Assembly: GCA_020846575.1 (NCBI GenBank)
Contig: JADLDQ010000270.1
Span: forward strand, 1-29,212
DNA: 29,212 nucleotides
Direction of reading: 5' to 3'
From: Burkholderiales bacterium
GTDB lineage: Bacteria; Pseudomonadota; Gammaproteobacteria; Burkholderiales; SG8-39
Under the pieces are notes generated by a model. That model was not told where the DNA came from. It worked only from the letters and a program-made list of their open reading frames with translations, and ran no database searches. Positions 1 to 7,735 of the stretch are shown in pieces. Position 1 is the stretch's first letter. The number at the start of each line of letters is the position of its first letter. Made by a program: the position numbers and the translations under genes.

Positions 1-49
1 GCCGATTCGCAAGCTCTGGATCGCATGGAAATCCTGGGTGACGGCGTAG
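1..49 (+). CDS. 3' end of a gene, probably presqualene diphosphate synthase HpnD (partial)
   Basis: Only the last 15 codons of this reading frame lie in the window; it ends at TAG 47-49. The visible tail (PIRKLWIAWKSWVTA) has the basic, Trp-rich look I associate with the C-terminus of HpnD-type squalene/phytoene synthases. hpnD usually sits directly upstream of hpnE in hopanoid clusters. The call rests mainly on position. A second open frame runs to TGA 100-102 and overlaps the hpnE start, so it is a competing candidate. Sequence to the left of the window would settle it. Confidence 0.35.
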   Translation, partial: PIRKLWIAWKSWVTA

Positions 50-98
50 CCTTGCGCCGCGCGCGCGCCGGCCGGGCCGCTGCAGGGCGCACGCGGCC

Positions 99-1370
99 GT
101 GAAGGTCGCGGTCGTCGGCGCCGGCTGGGCGGGCCTCGCAGCCGGCGTCGGGCTGGCCGCCCGCGGGATCGAGGCGCACCTGTTCGAAGCCTCGCCCCAA
201 CTGGGCGGCCGCGCGCGCCGGGTTACCGCGGGCGGCGTCGACCTGGACAACGGCCAGCACATCCTCATCGGCGCCTACCGCGCCACCCTCGATGCCATGC
301 GCGCTGCCGGCGCACCCGCGGAGCAACTGCTGCGCCGCATACCCCTGGAGCTGCGCTACGCGCACGGCGTGCGGCTGCGCGCTCCCCGCCTGCCATGGCC
401 GCTGAACCTCGCCGCGGCGCTCGCCCTTGCCCGCGGACTGCCGCCGGGCGCCTTGCGACGCGCGGCGCGGTTGCTGGCGGCGGCGAAGCCGCCCGGACCG
501 CAGCCGGACCGCAGCGTCGCGGCCTGGCTCGGCGAGCAGGGTCAGGCCGGGACCCTGCGCACCCACCTGTGGGAGCCGCTGTGCGCGGCGGCGCTCAACA
601 CGCCGCCGGCGAGCGCATCGGCGCGCGTGTTCGCGAGCGTGCTCCACCGCGCATTCAGCGGGCCGCGCGACAACAGCGACCTGCTTGTGCCCGCCGCGGA
701 CCTGGGGCGGCTGTTCCCGGAACCGGCCGCGGTCTTCATCCGGGCGCGCGGCGGCAGCGTCTCGACGCGCGCGGCCGTGCGGCGCATCGCGCGTCGCGGC
801 GAGGCCTTCCACCTCGACGGGCGGCCCGCCGCCTACGAGCGGGTGATCGTCGCCACGGCGCCCCAGCACGCATCGGACCTGCTGCGCGAGTTCCCGGCGC
901 TCGAATCGCTGCGCGCCTGGTTCTCGACGCTCGCCTACGAAGCGATCACCACCTGCTACCTGCAGTACGAGCCGCAGGTGCGCCTGCCCGCGCCGATGCT
1001 GGGTTTCGCCGGCGGCATCGTGCAATGGGCCTTCGATCGCGGGCTGCTCGGCGGACCCGCGGGTCTGGTCGCGGCAGTGACCAGCACCGCGACCTCCCTC
1101 GCCGGGCTCTCCCACGCCGCGATCGCCACCCGCGTCCAGGCCGAAGTCGCAACCGCCCTGGGCGCTGCAGCGCGCCCGCGCTGGACGCGCGTGATCAGCG
1201 AGCGCCGCGCCACCTTCTCCTGCCGCCCGGGGCTGGAGCGACCGTCCACGGTAACGCCGGTGCCGGGCCTGCTGCTCGCAGGCGACTACCTCGAACCCGA
1301 GCTGCCGGCAACGCTCGAATCCGCCGCACGGGCCGGCGCGCGGGCGGCGCAATGTGCGCTCGATATCTGA
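99..1370 (+). CDS. hpnE: Hydroxysqualene dehydroxylase / squalene-associated FAD-dependent desaturase (HpnE)
   Basis: This is a 423-residue FAD-dependent amine-oxidase-type protein. An N-terminal dinucleotide-binding motif (VGAGWAGLAAG, about residues 6-16) is followed by an acidic residue and a GGRARR segment, and the C-terminus carries the FAD-contacting block PGLLLAGDYLEPELPATLES. In the HpnCDE route, HpnC and HpnD make hydroxysqualene from farnesyl diphosphate, and HpnE reduces it to squalene, the hopanoid precursor. The length is normal for HpnE. The start is GTG at 99 and no good Shine-Dalgarno sequence is visible; it follows the putative hpnD tail by about 50 bp, which suggests one operon. 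A role in carotenoid desaturation is the main alternative, but the sequence features and the context favour HpnE. Confidence 0.88.
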   Translation: MKVAVVGAGWAGLAAGVGLAARGIEAHLFEASPQLGGRARRVTAGGVDLDNGQHILIGAYRATLDAMRAAGAPAEQLLRRIPLELRYAHGVRLRAPRLPWPLNLAAALALARGLPPGALRRAARLLAAAKPPGPQPDRSVAAWLGEQGQAGTLRTHLWEPLCAAALNTPPASASARVFASVLHRAFSGPRDNSDLLVPAADLGRLFPEPAAVFIRARGGSVSTRAAVRRIARRGEAFHLDGRPAAYERVIVATAPQHASDLLREFPALESLRAWFSTLAYEAITTCYLQYEPQVRLPAPMLGFAGGIVQWAFDRGLLGGPAGLVAAVTSTATSLAGLSHAAIATRVQAEVATALGAAARPRWTRVISERRATFSCRPGLERPSTVTPVPGLLLAGDYLEPELPATLESAARAGARAAQCALDI

Positions 1371-1384
1371 CGCAGACGCGTTTG

Positions 1385-1568
1385 CGCGCCCGGGGCCTGC
1401 GCGCCTGCGCGCTCGGAAGTCCCGCGCTTGCGCGCTCGGAAGTCCCGCGCTTGCGCGCTCGGAAGTCCCGCGCTTGCGCGCGCTGAGGTCTTACGCCTGC
1501 GCACCCGGAGCTCCCGTGCCTGCGCGCTCGCAGGTCCCGTGCCTGCGCGCCCGGAGGCTGCGCGCCGG
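1385..1568. repeat. Tandem array of eight 23-bp units between convergent hpnE and radA
   Basis: Eight consecutive units of exactly 23 bp start at 1385, 1408, 1431, 1454, 1477, 1500, 1523 and 1546. The units at 1408, 1431 and 1454 are identical (CGCGCTCGGAAGTCCCGCGC plus TTG). The others diverge but keep CGCGC or CGCAC at the start and CTG or CGG at the end. The array begins 14 bp after the hpnE stop and ends 5 bp before the radA stop, so it fills the whole convergent intergenic gap. The unit length is not a multiple of three, so the array is not a protein repeat. Each unit junction is rich in GCGC and could fold into short hairpins. Confidence 0.95.
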
Positions 1569-1573
1569 TACGC

Positions 1574-2941
1574 TCAGCGAACGCGCGCGATCGCCTCCAC
1601 CACCCTCCCCACACCGATCACCTCGATCCCCTCCACCGGCTGCCTCGCGACATTCGAGCGCGGCACGATGGCCCGGGTGAAGCCGAGCTTGGCCGCCTCG
1701 CGCAGCCGCTCCTGGCCGCGCGGGGCGGGCCGCACCTCGCCCGACAGGCCCACCGCGCCGAACACCGCGAGTCCCGGAGGCAGCGGCCGGTCGAGGTGCG
1801 AGGACACGAGCGCCAGCAGCACCGCGAGGTCCGCGGCCGGCTCGCCGATGCGCACCCCGCCCACGGCGTTCACGAACACGTCGCGATCGTAAGAGGCGAT
1901 GCCGGCATGGCGGTGCAGCACCGCGAGCAGCATCGCCAGCCGGTTCGGGTCCAGGCCGACGCTGAGCCGGCGCGGGTTGGGGGCATGGGATGCGTCCACC
2001 AGCGCCTGGACCTCCACCAGCAGCGGGCGCGTGCCCTCCTGCGCGACGAAGATGCAGGAACCGCGAGCCTGTTCGGAGTGCTCGGAAAGGAACAAGGCCG
2101 AGGGGTTCGCCACGCCGCGCAGGCCGCGATCGGTCATGGAGAAAACGCCGATCTCGTTCACCGCCCCGAAGCGGTTCTTGAACGCGCGCACCAGGCGAAA
2201 GCTCTGATGGGTGTCGCCCTCGAAATACAGCACCGTGTCCACGATGTGCTCGACCACCCGCGGGCCGGCGAGCGCACCCTCCTTGGTGACGTGCCCCACC
2301 AGCACCAGGGTGATCCCGCTCTGCTTGGCCGCACGCGCGAGCTGCGCCACGCACTCGCGTACCTGCGCCACCGATCCGGGCGCCGAGGTGAGCTGCTCGG
2401 AGTACAGCGTCTGGATCGAGTCGACGACCGCGATGTCGGGTCTGTGCCCGGCGAGTGTCGCCAGGATGCGCTCGAGCTGGATCTCGGCCAGAAGCTGTAT
2501 GCCGGCCGGATCGAGCGCGAGACGCCGCGCGCGCAGCGCCACCTGCTCGGCGGATTCCTCCCCGCTCACGTAGAGCGCGCTGGCCTTTGCGCTCATCGCC
2601 GCGAGTGCCTGCAGGAGCAGCGTCGACTTGCCCACGCCCGGGTCGCCGCCGATCAGCACCACCTGGCCAGCGACCAGACCCCCGCCCAGCACGCGGTCCA
2701 GTTCCCCGATCCCGGTCGGCGCGCGCGCGCTCTCGACCGCCGGCACGTCCGCGAGGCGCTGTGCCGGCGCGCCGCGGGCGATACCGCCGAACCGGTGCCG
2801 CTCACGCGCCAGCGGATCGGCCGCCGATTCCACCAGCGTGTTCCAGCCCTCGCAGCCCGGACACTGGCCCTGCCAGCGCGGCGAGCGGCTGCCGCACTCG
2901 TTGCAGACGTAGACGCTTTTCGCCTTCTCCTTCGCCATCAC
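1574..2941 (-). CDS. radA: DNA repair protein RadA (Sms), DnaB-like branch-migration ATPase
   Basis: The 455-residue protein has the full RadA layout. An N-terminal zinc finger uses C13, C16, C27 and C30. The RecA-like ATPase follows with Walker A GGDPGVGKST at 98-107, then the RadA-specific KNRFG motif in the context FKNRFGAVNEIGVF near residue 255. A Lon-protease-like C-terminal domain completes it. RadA acts in the cytoplasm in recombination, processing branched DNA intermediates alongside RecA. The start is ATG at 2941; the second Met codon is an equally possible start. It lies 22 bp downstream of alr on the same strand, so the two are probably co-transcribed, an arrangement I recall from other betaproteobacteria. 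Its stop abuts the 23-bp repeat array. Confidence 0.97.
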   Translation of the reverse strand: MMAKEKAKSVYVCNECGSRSPRWQGQCPGCEGWNTLVESAADPLARERHRFGGIARGAPAQRLADVPAVESARAPTGIGELDRVLGGGLVAGQVVLIGGDPGVGKSTLLLQALAAMSAKASALYVSGEESAEQVALRARRLALDPAGIQLLAEIQLERILATLAGHRPDIAVVDSIQTLYSEQLTSAPGSVAQVRECVAQLARAAKQSGITLVLVGHVTKEGALAGPRVVEHIVDTVLYFEGDTHQSFRLVRAFKNRFGAVNEIGVFSMTDRGLRGVANPSALFLSEHSEQARGSCIFVAQEGTRPLLVEVQALVDASHAPNPRRLSVGLDPNRLAMLLAVLHRHAGIASYDRDVFVNAVGGVRIGEPAADLAVLLALVSSHLDRPLPPGLAVFGAVGLSGEVRPAPRGQERLREAAKLGFTRAIVPRSNVARQPVEGIEVIGVGRVVEAIARVR

Positions 2942-2963
2942 CGCGCTCCCGCAGCCCGCGCGC

Positions 2964-4037
2964 TCAGGCGGCGCCGGTCACGGCGACCGGCACCCGTGCA
3001 TTCAGCGAGCACAGCAGCTCGTAGCTGACCGTTCCCGCCGCGCGGGCCACCTCGTCGGCGGAGAGCCCTCTGCCCCACAGGGTCACCGCGGTGCCCGGCC
3101 CCGCTTCGGGCAGGCCGGAGAGATCCGCGTAGAGCATGTCCATCGAGGGCAGTCCGACGATGCGGGTGCGGCGCGCCCCGACCAGGATCGGCGTGCCCGC
3201 CGGCGCATGGCGCGGGTAGCCGTCGGCGTAGCCGCAAGCGACGATGCCGATGCGCATCGGCTGCTCGGCGCCGAATGTGCCGCCGTAGCCCAGACGCTCG
3301 CCGGGCGCGAGTTCCTGCACCGCGATGATCCGGCTGGAGAGCGTCATCACCGGCGCCAGGCCGATCGCCTCGGCCGGTCTGTCCGGCAGCGGCGAGCACC
3401 CGTACAGCATGATGCCGGGCCGCACCCAGTCGCGGCGCGACTGCGGGTAGCGGATCAGCGCCGCGGAATTGGCGGTGCACTGGGGCAGCCCGGCCGCGGA
3501 GGCGACCGTGTCGAAGCTCGCGAGCTGGGCCGCGATGCCGCGCTCGCCGTCGGCGTCGGCGAAATGGGTCATCAGCGTGATCGAAGCAACGCCGGCGCTC
3601 GCGCGCAGCCGGGCGATCGCGCCCGCGGCCGCGGCGGCGCGGAACCCCAGCCGGTTCATGCCGGTGTTCACCTTCACGCACACGTCGATGGGGCGCTCGA
3701 GCGCGGCGCCCTCCAGCATGGCCAGCTGTTCGGCCGAGTGGACCACCGCGGTAAACGCGTGGGACGAGAACAGGCGCAGCTCCGCGGCCTCGAAGAAACC
3801 CTCCAGGAGCAGGATCGGCCGGGCGTAGCCGGCCTCGCGCAGCGCGACGGCGTCGCCGATCTCGATCAGCGCCAGCCCGTCGGCAGCGGCGAGCGCGGGA
3901 ACCACGCGGGAAAGCCCGTGACCGTAGGCGTTGGCCTTCACCACCGCCCAGACGCGGGCGCCGGCGCCAAGGCGCCTGGCGAGGCCGAGGTTTGCGCGCA
4001 GCGCCGCGAGGTCGATCTCGGCGCGTACCGGCCTCAT
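2964..4037 (-). CDS. alr: Alanine racemase
   Basis: This is a fold-type III PLP enzyme of 357 residues that interconverts L- and D-alanine, supplying D-Ala for peptidoglycan. The PLP lysine is K34 in VVKANAYGHG. The second catalytic base is Y270 in the CGYADGYPR segment. The C-terminal beta domain ends with the family motif VSYELLCSLNARVPV. The frame is open further upstream, but the conserved N-terminus (MRPVRAEIDLAALRANL) begins at ATG 4037, which gives the normal family length; the upstream extension is Arg/Pro-rich and not family-like. It heads an operon with radA and is divergent from lplT. DadX-type catabolic racemases cannot be excluded, but no dadA is adjacent. Confidence 0.96.
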   Translation of the reverse strand: MRPVRAEIDLAALRANLGLARRLGAGARVWAVVKANAYGHGLSRVVPALAAADGLALIEIGDAVALREAGYARPILLLEGFFEAAELRLFSSHAFTAVVHSAEQLAMLEGAALERPIDVCVKVNTGMNRLGFRAAAAAGAIARLRASAGVASITLMTHFADADGERGIAAQLASFDTVASAAGLPQCTANSAALIRYPQSRRDWVRPGIMLYGCSPLPDRPAEAIGLAPVMTLSSRIIAVQELAPGERLGYGGTFGAEQPMRIGIVACGYADGYPRHAPAGTPILVGARRTRIVGLPSMDMLYADLSGLPEAGPGTAVTLWGRGLSADEVARAAGTVSYELLCSLNARVPVAVTGAA

Positions 4038-4073
4038 GTGCCGCGGTGTCCTGAAGGCTGCACCATCGGCGCC

Positions 4074-4079
4074 ATTATA
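4074..4079 (-). promoter_or_regulatory. Candidate -10 element for alr-radA
   Basis: On the minus strand this reads TATAAT, a perfect sigma-70 -10 hexamer, 36 bp upstream of the alr ATG and inside the alr/lplT divergent gap. No convincing -35 hexamer lies 16-18 bp further upstream. A second AT-rich box, TATAAA at 4141-4146 on the plus strand, could serve lplT. Confidence 0.4.
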
Positions 4080-4173
4080 GGTGGCGGCATGCCGCCCCGA
4101 GCGGGTGCGCCGCCCCGGCGGCGGCGGCTGCATCCCGTGGTATAAAGCACGACCGCAACAACGGCGGCGCCGC

Positions 4174-4260
4174 ATGAATCAGTCAACCGGGCCCGGCCCC
4201 TCGCGCCGGCCGGGCCTGTCCCGCAGCACCCTGCGCCACCCCCCCGGCAGCACCTATTGA
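4174..4260 (+). CDS. Possible 28-codon leader ORF overlapping the lplT start
   Basis: An ATG at 4174 opens a 28-codon frame rich in Pro, Ser and Arg. It stops at TGA 4258-4260 and overlaps the TTG start codon of lplT (4257-4259) as TTGA. The layout resembles translational coupling, in which ribosomes ending on the leader restart at a weak start codon. No strong Shine-Dalgarno sequence precedes the ATG, and the composition of the peptide is simply that of GC-rich DNA. Expression is therefore unproven, and chance is a real alternative. Confidence 0.3.
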   Translation: MNQSTGPGPSRRPGLSRSTLRHPPGSTY

Positions 4261-5558
4261 AGCGCGGCTTCTACACCATCATGGCGGCGCAGTTCTTCAG
4301 CTCGCTCGCCGACAACGCGCTGCTGATCGCCGCCATCGGCCTGCTGCTGGAGCTGCAGGGGCCCGCCTGGGTGACGCCGCTGCTGAAGTTCTTCTTCACG
4401 GTGTCCTACGTGGTGCTGGCCGCCTTCGTCGGCGCGTTCGCCGACTCGCTGCCCAAGGGCAAGGTGATGTTCATCACCAACGGCGTCAAGATCCTGGGTT
4501 GCCTGGTGATGTTCCTGTACGCGCAGATCGCGGCGCTGGGACTGGACGAGCACCTGGTGGTGCTGCTCGCCTACGCCATCGTGGGTCTGGGCGCGGCAGC
4601 CTATTCCCCGGCCAAGTACGGCATCCTGACCGAGCTGCTGCCCGCCCGGCAGCTGGTCGCGGCCAACGGCTGGATCGAGGGACTGACGGTAGCATCCATC
4701 ATTCTCGGCACGGTGCTCGGCGGCACGCTCCTCACGCCGCGCGTTTCCTCGGCACTGCTCGGGGTGGACTTCCCTTTGCTCAGTTTCGGCATCGAGTCGC
4801 CGGCGGAGGCGGCCATCCCCATCATCGGTCTGAGCTACCTGGTGGCCGCCGCCTTCAATCTGCGCATACCCGACACCGGCGCGCGCTACGAGCGCCAGCC
4901 GCGCAACCCCCTGGTGCTGGTGCGCGACTTCAGCGAGTGCTTCGTGATGCTGTGGAAGGACAAGCTCGGGCAGATCTCGCTCGCGGTCACCACGCTCTTC
5001 TGGGGGGTGGGCGCGACCCTTCAGTTCATCGTGATCGCCTGGGCCCAGGACAAGCTCGGCTACGGCCTGGACCGGGCCTCGATGCTCCAGGGCGTCACCG
5101 CCCTGGGCATCGCGCTGGGCGCGGTGATCGCGGCGCGTTTCGTGCCGCTGCGCAGATCGCTCGCGATCCTCCCGGTGGGCGTGGCGACCGGCCTGGTGGT
5201 GATGCTGATGGTGGTGGTGACCTGGCTGCCGCTGGCGATCGCGCTGCTGGTGATCGTGGGCGGCATCGCCGGCTTCTTCGTCGTGCCGATGAACGCGCTG
5301 CTGCAGCATCGCGGCCACGTACTGCTCTCGGCGGGCCACTCCATCGCGGTGCAGAACTTCAACGAGAACGTCGCGATCCTGATAATGCTGGCGCTCTACT
5401 CCGCCATGATCCGGGTCGACCTGGGAATCGACGCGGTGATCGTCGCCTTCAGCCTGTTCGTCTCCGGCACCATGTACGCGATCATCCGCTGGAACCGCGC
5501 CAACCAGGCGAAGCAGGACCTGTCGCACCTGATCGGAATGGAAAAGCCCCCGCACTGA
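4257..5558 (+). CDS. lplT: Lysophospholipid transporter LplT (MFS family)
   Basis: This is a 433-residue polytopic inner-membrane protein with about 12 predicted hydrophobic segments. It starts with the family-typical MKRGFYTIMAAQFFSSLADN. LplT flips lysophospholipids across the inner membrane so that they can be re-acylated. In enterobacteria it is paired with the acyltransferase Aas; no aas gene is visible here. The start is an unusual TTG at 4257, chosen because the conserved N-terminus begins exactly there and no in-frame ATG lies upstream. It is divergent from alr. It is somewhat longer than the E. coli protein (about 400 residues). A general MFS permease is the fallback call. Confidence 0.87.
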   Translation: MKRGFYTIMAAQFFSSLADNALLIAAIGLLLELQGPAWVTPLLKFFFTVSYVVLAAFVGAFADSLPKGKVMFITNGVKILGCLVMFLYAQIAALGLDEHLVVLLAYAIVGLGAAAYSPAKYGILTELLPARQLVAANGWIEGLTVASIILGTVLGGTLLTPRVSSALLGVDFPLLSFGIESPAEAAIPIIGLSYLVAAAFNLRIPDTGARYERQPRNPLVLVRDFSECFVMLWKDKLGQISLAVTTLFWGVGATLQFIVIAWAQDKLGYGLDRASMLQGVTALGIALGAVIAARFVPLRRSLAILPVGVATGLVVMLMVVVTWLPLAIALLVIVGGIAGFFVVPMNALLQHRGHVLLSAGHSIAVQNFNENVAILIMLALYSAMIRVDLGIDAVIVAFSLFVSGTMYAIIRWNRANQAKQDLSHLIGMEKPPH

Positions 5559-5639
5559 ACGCCCCGCCGGCGCGCGCCGCCGCGCGGCTCGGCGGACCCT
5601 GTCAGCGGCCCCCCTCGGCGCACCGAGGCCGCGCACCCC

Positions 5640-6140
5640 TCAGCGCACCACCACCGGCCGGTCGGGCAGCTCGTCGGGGTTCTCCCTGCCCGGCGGGAAG
5701 TGCCGCGCGAGCAGCTCGCCGATCGCCTCGATGCCCGCGAGCGCGCCGCGTTCGAACTCCCCGAGCGCGAACGCCGCGCGCATGCGCTCGCAGATATCAC
5801 GCCACGGTCCCTCGCCCACGCGCGCGTGAATGCCGCGGTCGGCGAGAATCTCGACCGCCCGGTCGCCCAGGAGCAGGTAGACGAGCACGCCGCTGTTCTC
5901 CTCGGTGTCCCAGACCCGCAGCCGCGCGAACAGTTCCGCCGCGCGCTCGCGGGCGGTACCCCCGCGCGCGAGCGCGAGCCACGGCAGACCGGCCTCGACC
6001 GCGAAGCGCAACTCGCCGCGATGGCGCGATTCGCTTGCGGCGATCGCCCGCTCGATGGCCGAGAGCGTCCCCGGCGGGAATGCTCGCCGCAGCGCGAAAC
6101 ACTCCGCGAGCAGGTGGCGCAGGGCGCGGCCGAGCTTCAC
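5640..6140 (-). CDS. TPM-domain protein, short cytoplasmic-type paralog
   Basis: The 166-residue protein belongs to the TPM (TLP18.3/Psb32/MOLO-1) group. It has no signal peptide or membrane segment. The central part, with WDTEENSGVLVYLLLGDR and a following GIHARVGEGPW, is typical of the second, shorter TPM protein that follows lemA in many proteobacteria. The open frame extends upstream, but the start is placed at GTG 6140. That is 1 bp after the stop of the upstream TPM gene, and the family N-terminus (VKLGRALRHLLA) begins there. The biochemical function is unknown. It is the last gene of the lemA-TPM-TPM run. Confidence 0.8.
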   Translation of the reverse strand: MKLGRALRHLLAECFALRRAFPPGTLSAIERAIAASESRHRGELRFAVEAGLPWLALARGGTARERAAELFARLRVWDTEENSGVLVYLLLGDRAVEILADRGIHARVGEGPWRDICERMRAAFALGEFERGALAGIEAIGELLARHFPPGRENPDELPDRPVVVR

Positions 6141-6141
6141 T

Positions 6142-7056
6142 TCACCACCGCCCCGAGGCGCCGCCGCCGCCGAATCCGCCGCCGCCCCCGCCGAAGCTCC
6201 CGCCGCCGAATCCGCCTCCGAACCCGCCTGCGCCGAAACCGCCCCCGCGCATTCCTCCGCGACCGTAATAGCCCGGGCGCGCCCCGCCGGCGAGGGTGAT
6301 GAACAAGGCCACCAGCGCAAGCAGCCCCGCGGCCGCGAGCGAACCGAAGGCGAGCCAGCCGACCACGCCGGCACCGCCCCCGACGAGCACTGCCCCGAGA
6401 GCACGCCCCAGGACGCGGGCGGCGATGCCGCCCGCGATCAGGATCGCCACCAGCAGGGCGAACAGGTTCCCCGGATCGAAACCGCCCTGCGCGCCGCGCG
6501 GCGCGGGTGGGGGAAGCTTCTCGCCCTCGATGAGCTTTTCGATGGCGGCGATGCCCGCGCGCAGGCCGCCGTAGAAGTCGCCTTGCCGAAAGCGCGGTGC
6601 AAGGTAGCCATCGACGATGCGCTTTGCCACCGCGTCGGGAATGGCGCCTTCCAGTCCATAGCCGACCTCGATGCGCATCTCCCGGTCGTTCTTCGCCACC
6701 AGCACGATCACCCCGTCGTCCTTCCCGGCGCGCCCGATCTTCCAGGCCTCGGCGACGCGCATGGAGAACTGCTCGATCGCCTCGGGACGGGTGGTGGGAA
6801 CCAGGAGCACCGCGATCTGGCTGCCGCGGCGCTGCGAGAACTCGCGCAGTTGGGTGTCCAGCGCGCTGCGCTGCTCGGCGCTCAGCGTACCGGTCAGATC
6901 CACCACCGCCCCGCTGAGCGGCGGCACCGGCACCTGGGCGGCCGCGATCAGCGCGAGCCCGATCCCGAGCATCAGACCGGCCAGACGCACCAGGAACACC
7001 CGGACCGGCGCTGCGCCGCCTGCCGGCACGGCGCGCGGCATGCGCGTGGCCTTCAC
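6142..7056 (-). CDS. YgcG-type TPM-domain membrane protein with Gly-rich tail
   Basis: The protein has 304 residues. It shows an N-terminal hydrophobic segment (about 20-42), a TPM domain (about 45-165, with KDDGVIVLVAKNDREMRIEVG and GLEGAIPD), two C-terminal membrane segments (about 195-265), and a Gly/Phe-rich tail built of GGGFGGG-type runs. This architecture is the classic partner of LemA. The group is widely conserved and its role at the membrane is unclear. The GTG start at 7056 overlaps the lemA stop by 4 bp (GTGA), indicating coupled translation; an ATG five codons in is an alternative. The tail is low-complexity and may be surface-exposed. Confidence 0.87.
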   Translation of the reverse strand: MKATRMPRAVPAGGAAPVRVFLVRLAGLMLGIGLALIAAAQVPVPPLSGAVVDLTGTLSAEQRSALDTQLREFSQRRGSQIAVLLVPTTRPEAIEQFSMRVAEAWKIGRAGKDDGVIVLVAKNDREMRIEVGYGLEGAIPDAVAKRIVDGYLAPRFRQGDFYGGLRAGIAAIEKLIEGEKLPPPAPRGAQGGFDPGNLFALLVAILIAGGIAARVLGRALGAVLVGGGAGVVGWLAFGSLAAAGLLALVALFITLAGGARPGYYGRGGMRGGGFGAGGFGGGFGGGSFGGGGGGFGGGGASGRW

Positions 7057-7661
7057 TGCCTGGCGGGCGCCGGCTTGCCGAAGTCGACCACCGGGGGCCG
7101 CGAGATCTCCTTCTCGTTCTCAACGGAGAAATTCGGCCGCACCTTGTAGCCGAAGGCCATCGCCGTCAGGTTCACCGGGAACCCGCGCACCAGCACGTTG
7201 TAATCCTGCACCGACTTGATGTAGCGGTTGCGCGCCACGGCGATGCGGTTCTCGGTGCCCTCCAACTGCGCCTGAAGATCGCGGAAGTTCTGATCGGACT
7301 TCAGCTGCGGGTAATTCTCCGCCACCGCGATCAGCCGCGAGAGCGCACTGGTCATACCCGCCTGCGCCTGCTGGAAGCGCTGCAGCGCCTCGGGATCGTT
7401 GATGAGTTCCGGCGTCACCTGGATGCTGCCCACGCGCGAGCGCGCCTCGGTGACCTGGGTGAGCACCTGCTGCTCCTGCGCCGCGAAGCCCTTCACGGTG
7501 TTCACCAGGTTGGGCACCAGGTCGGCGCGTCGCTGGTACTGGTTGAGCACCTCCGACCAGCCGGACTTGACCGCCTCGTCGGTGCGCTGGATGTCGTTGT
7601 AGCCGCAGCCGGCCAGCGGCAGTGCCGCGGCCAGGACGGTTGCGAGCAGAAGTCGTCGCAT
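7053..7661 (-). CDS. lemA: LemA family lipoprotein
   Basis: The protein has 202 residues. It begins with a lipoprotein signal peptide whose lipobox (LAGC, Cys19) would be lipidated. The mature part is an all-helical LemA domain with the family stretches YQRRADLVPNLVNTVKGFA and ARNRYIKSVQDYNV. Its end, FPVNLTAMAFGYKVRPNFSV, is the usual LemA C-terminal block. The function is unresolved; LemA genes are nearly always next to YgcG/TPM genes, as here. ATG 7661 begins the signal peptide; the frame stays open upstream but without similarity. It lies 74 bp downstream of udg, so it may be read from the tsaB operon or from its own promoter. Confidence 0.93.
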   Translation of the reverse strand: MRRLLLATVLAAALPLAGCGYNDIQRTDEAVKSGWSEVLNQYQRRADLVPNLVNTVKGFAAQEQQVLTQVTEARSRVGSIQVTPELINDPEALQRFQQAQAGMTSALSRLIAVAENYPQLKSDQNFRDLQAQLEGTENRIAVARNRYIKSVQDYNVLVRGFPVNLTAMAFGYKVRPNFSVENEKEISRPPVVDFGKPAPARQ

Positions 7662-7735
7662 GGTCTTCTCCGATCCGAGAGATGGGGGGTCGTGCGATTC
7701 CCGCGGCGCGCAGATGAGCGTCCGGGGCCCGGACA

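Noticed and set aside
1385..1568. CRISPR array
   Set aside because: Units are contiguous 23-mers with no variable spacers and no cas genes nearby.
1796..3028. 410-codon plus-strand frame opposite radA
   Set aside because: radA is unambiguous on the other strand; the frame is compositionally typical of a reverse-strand shadow.
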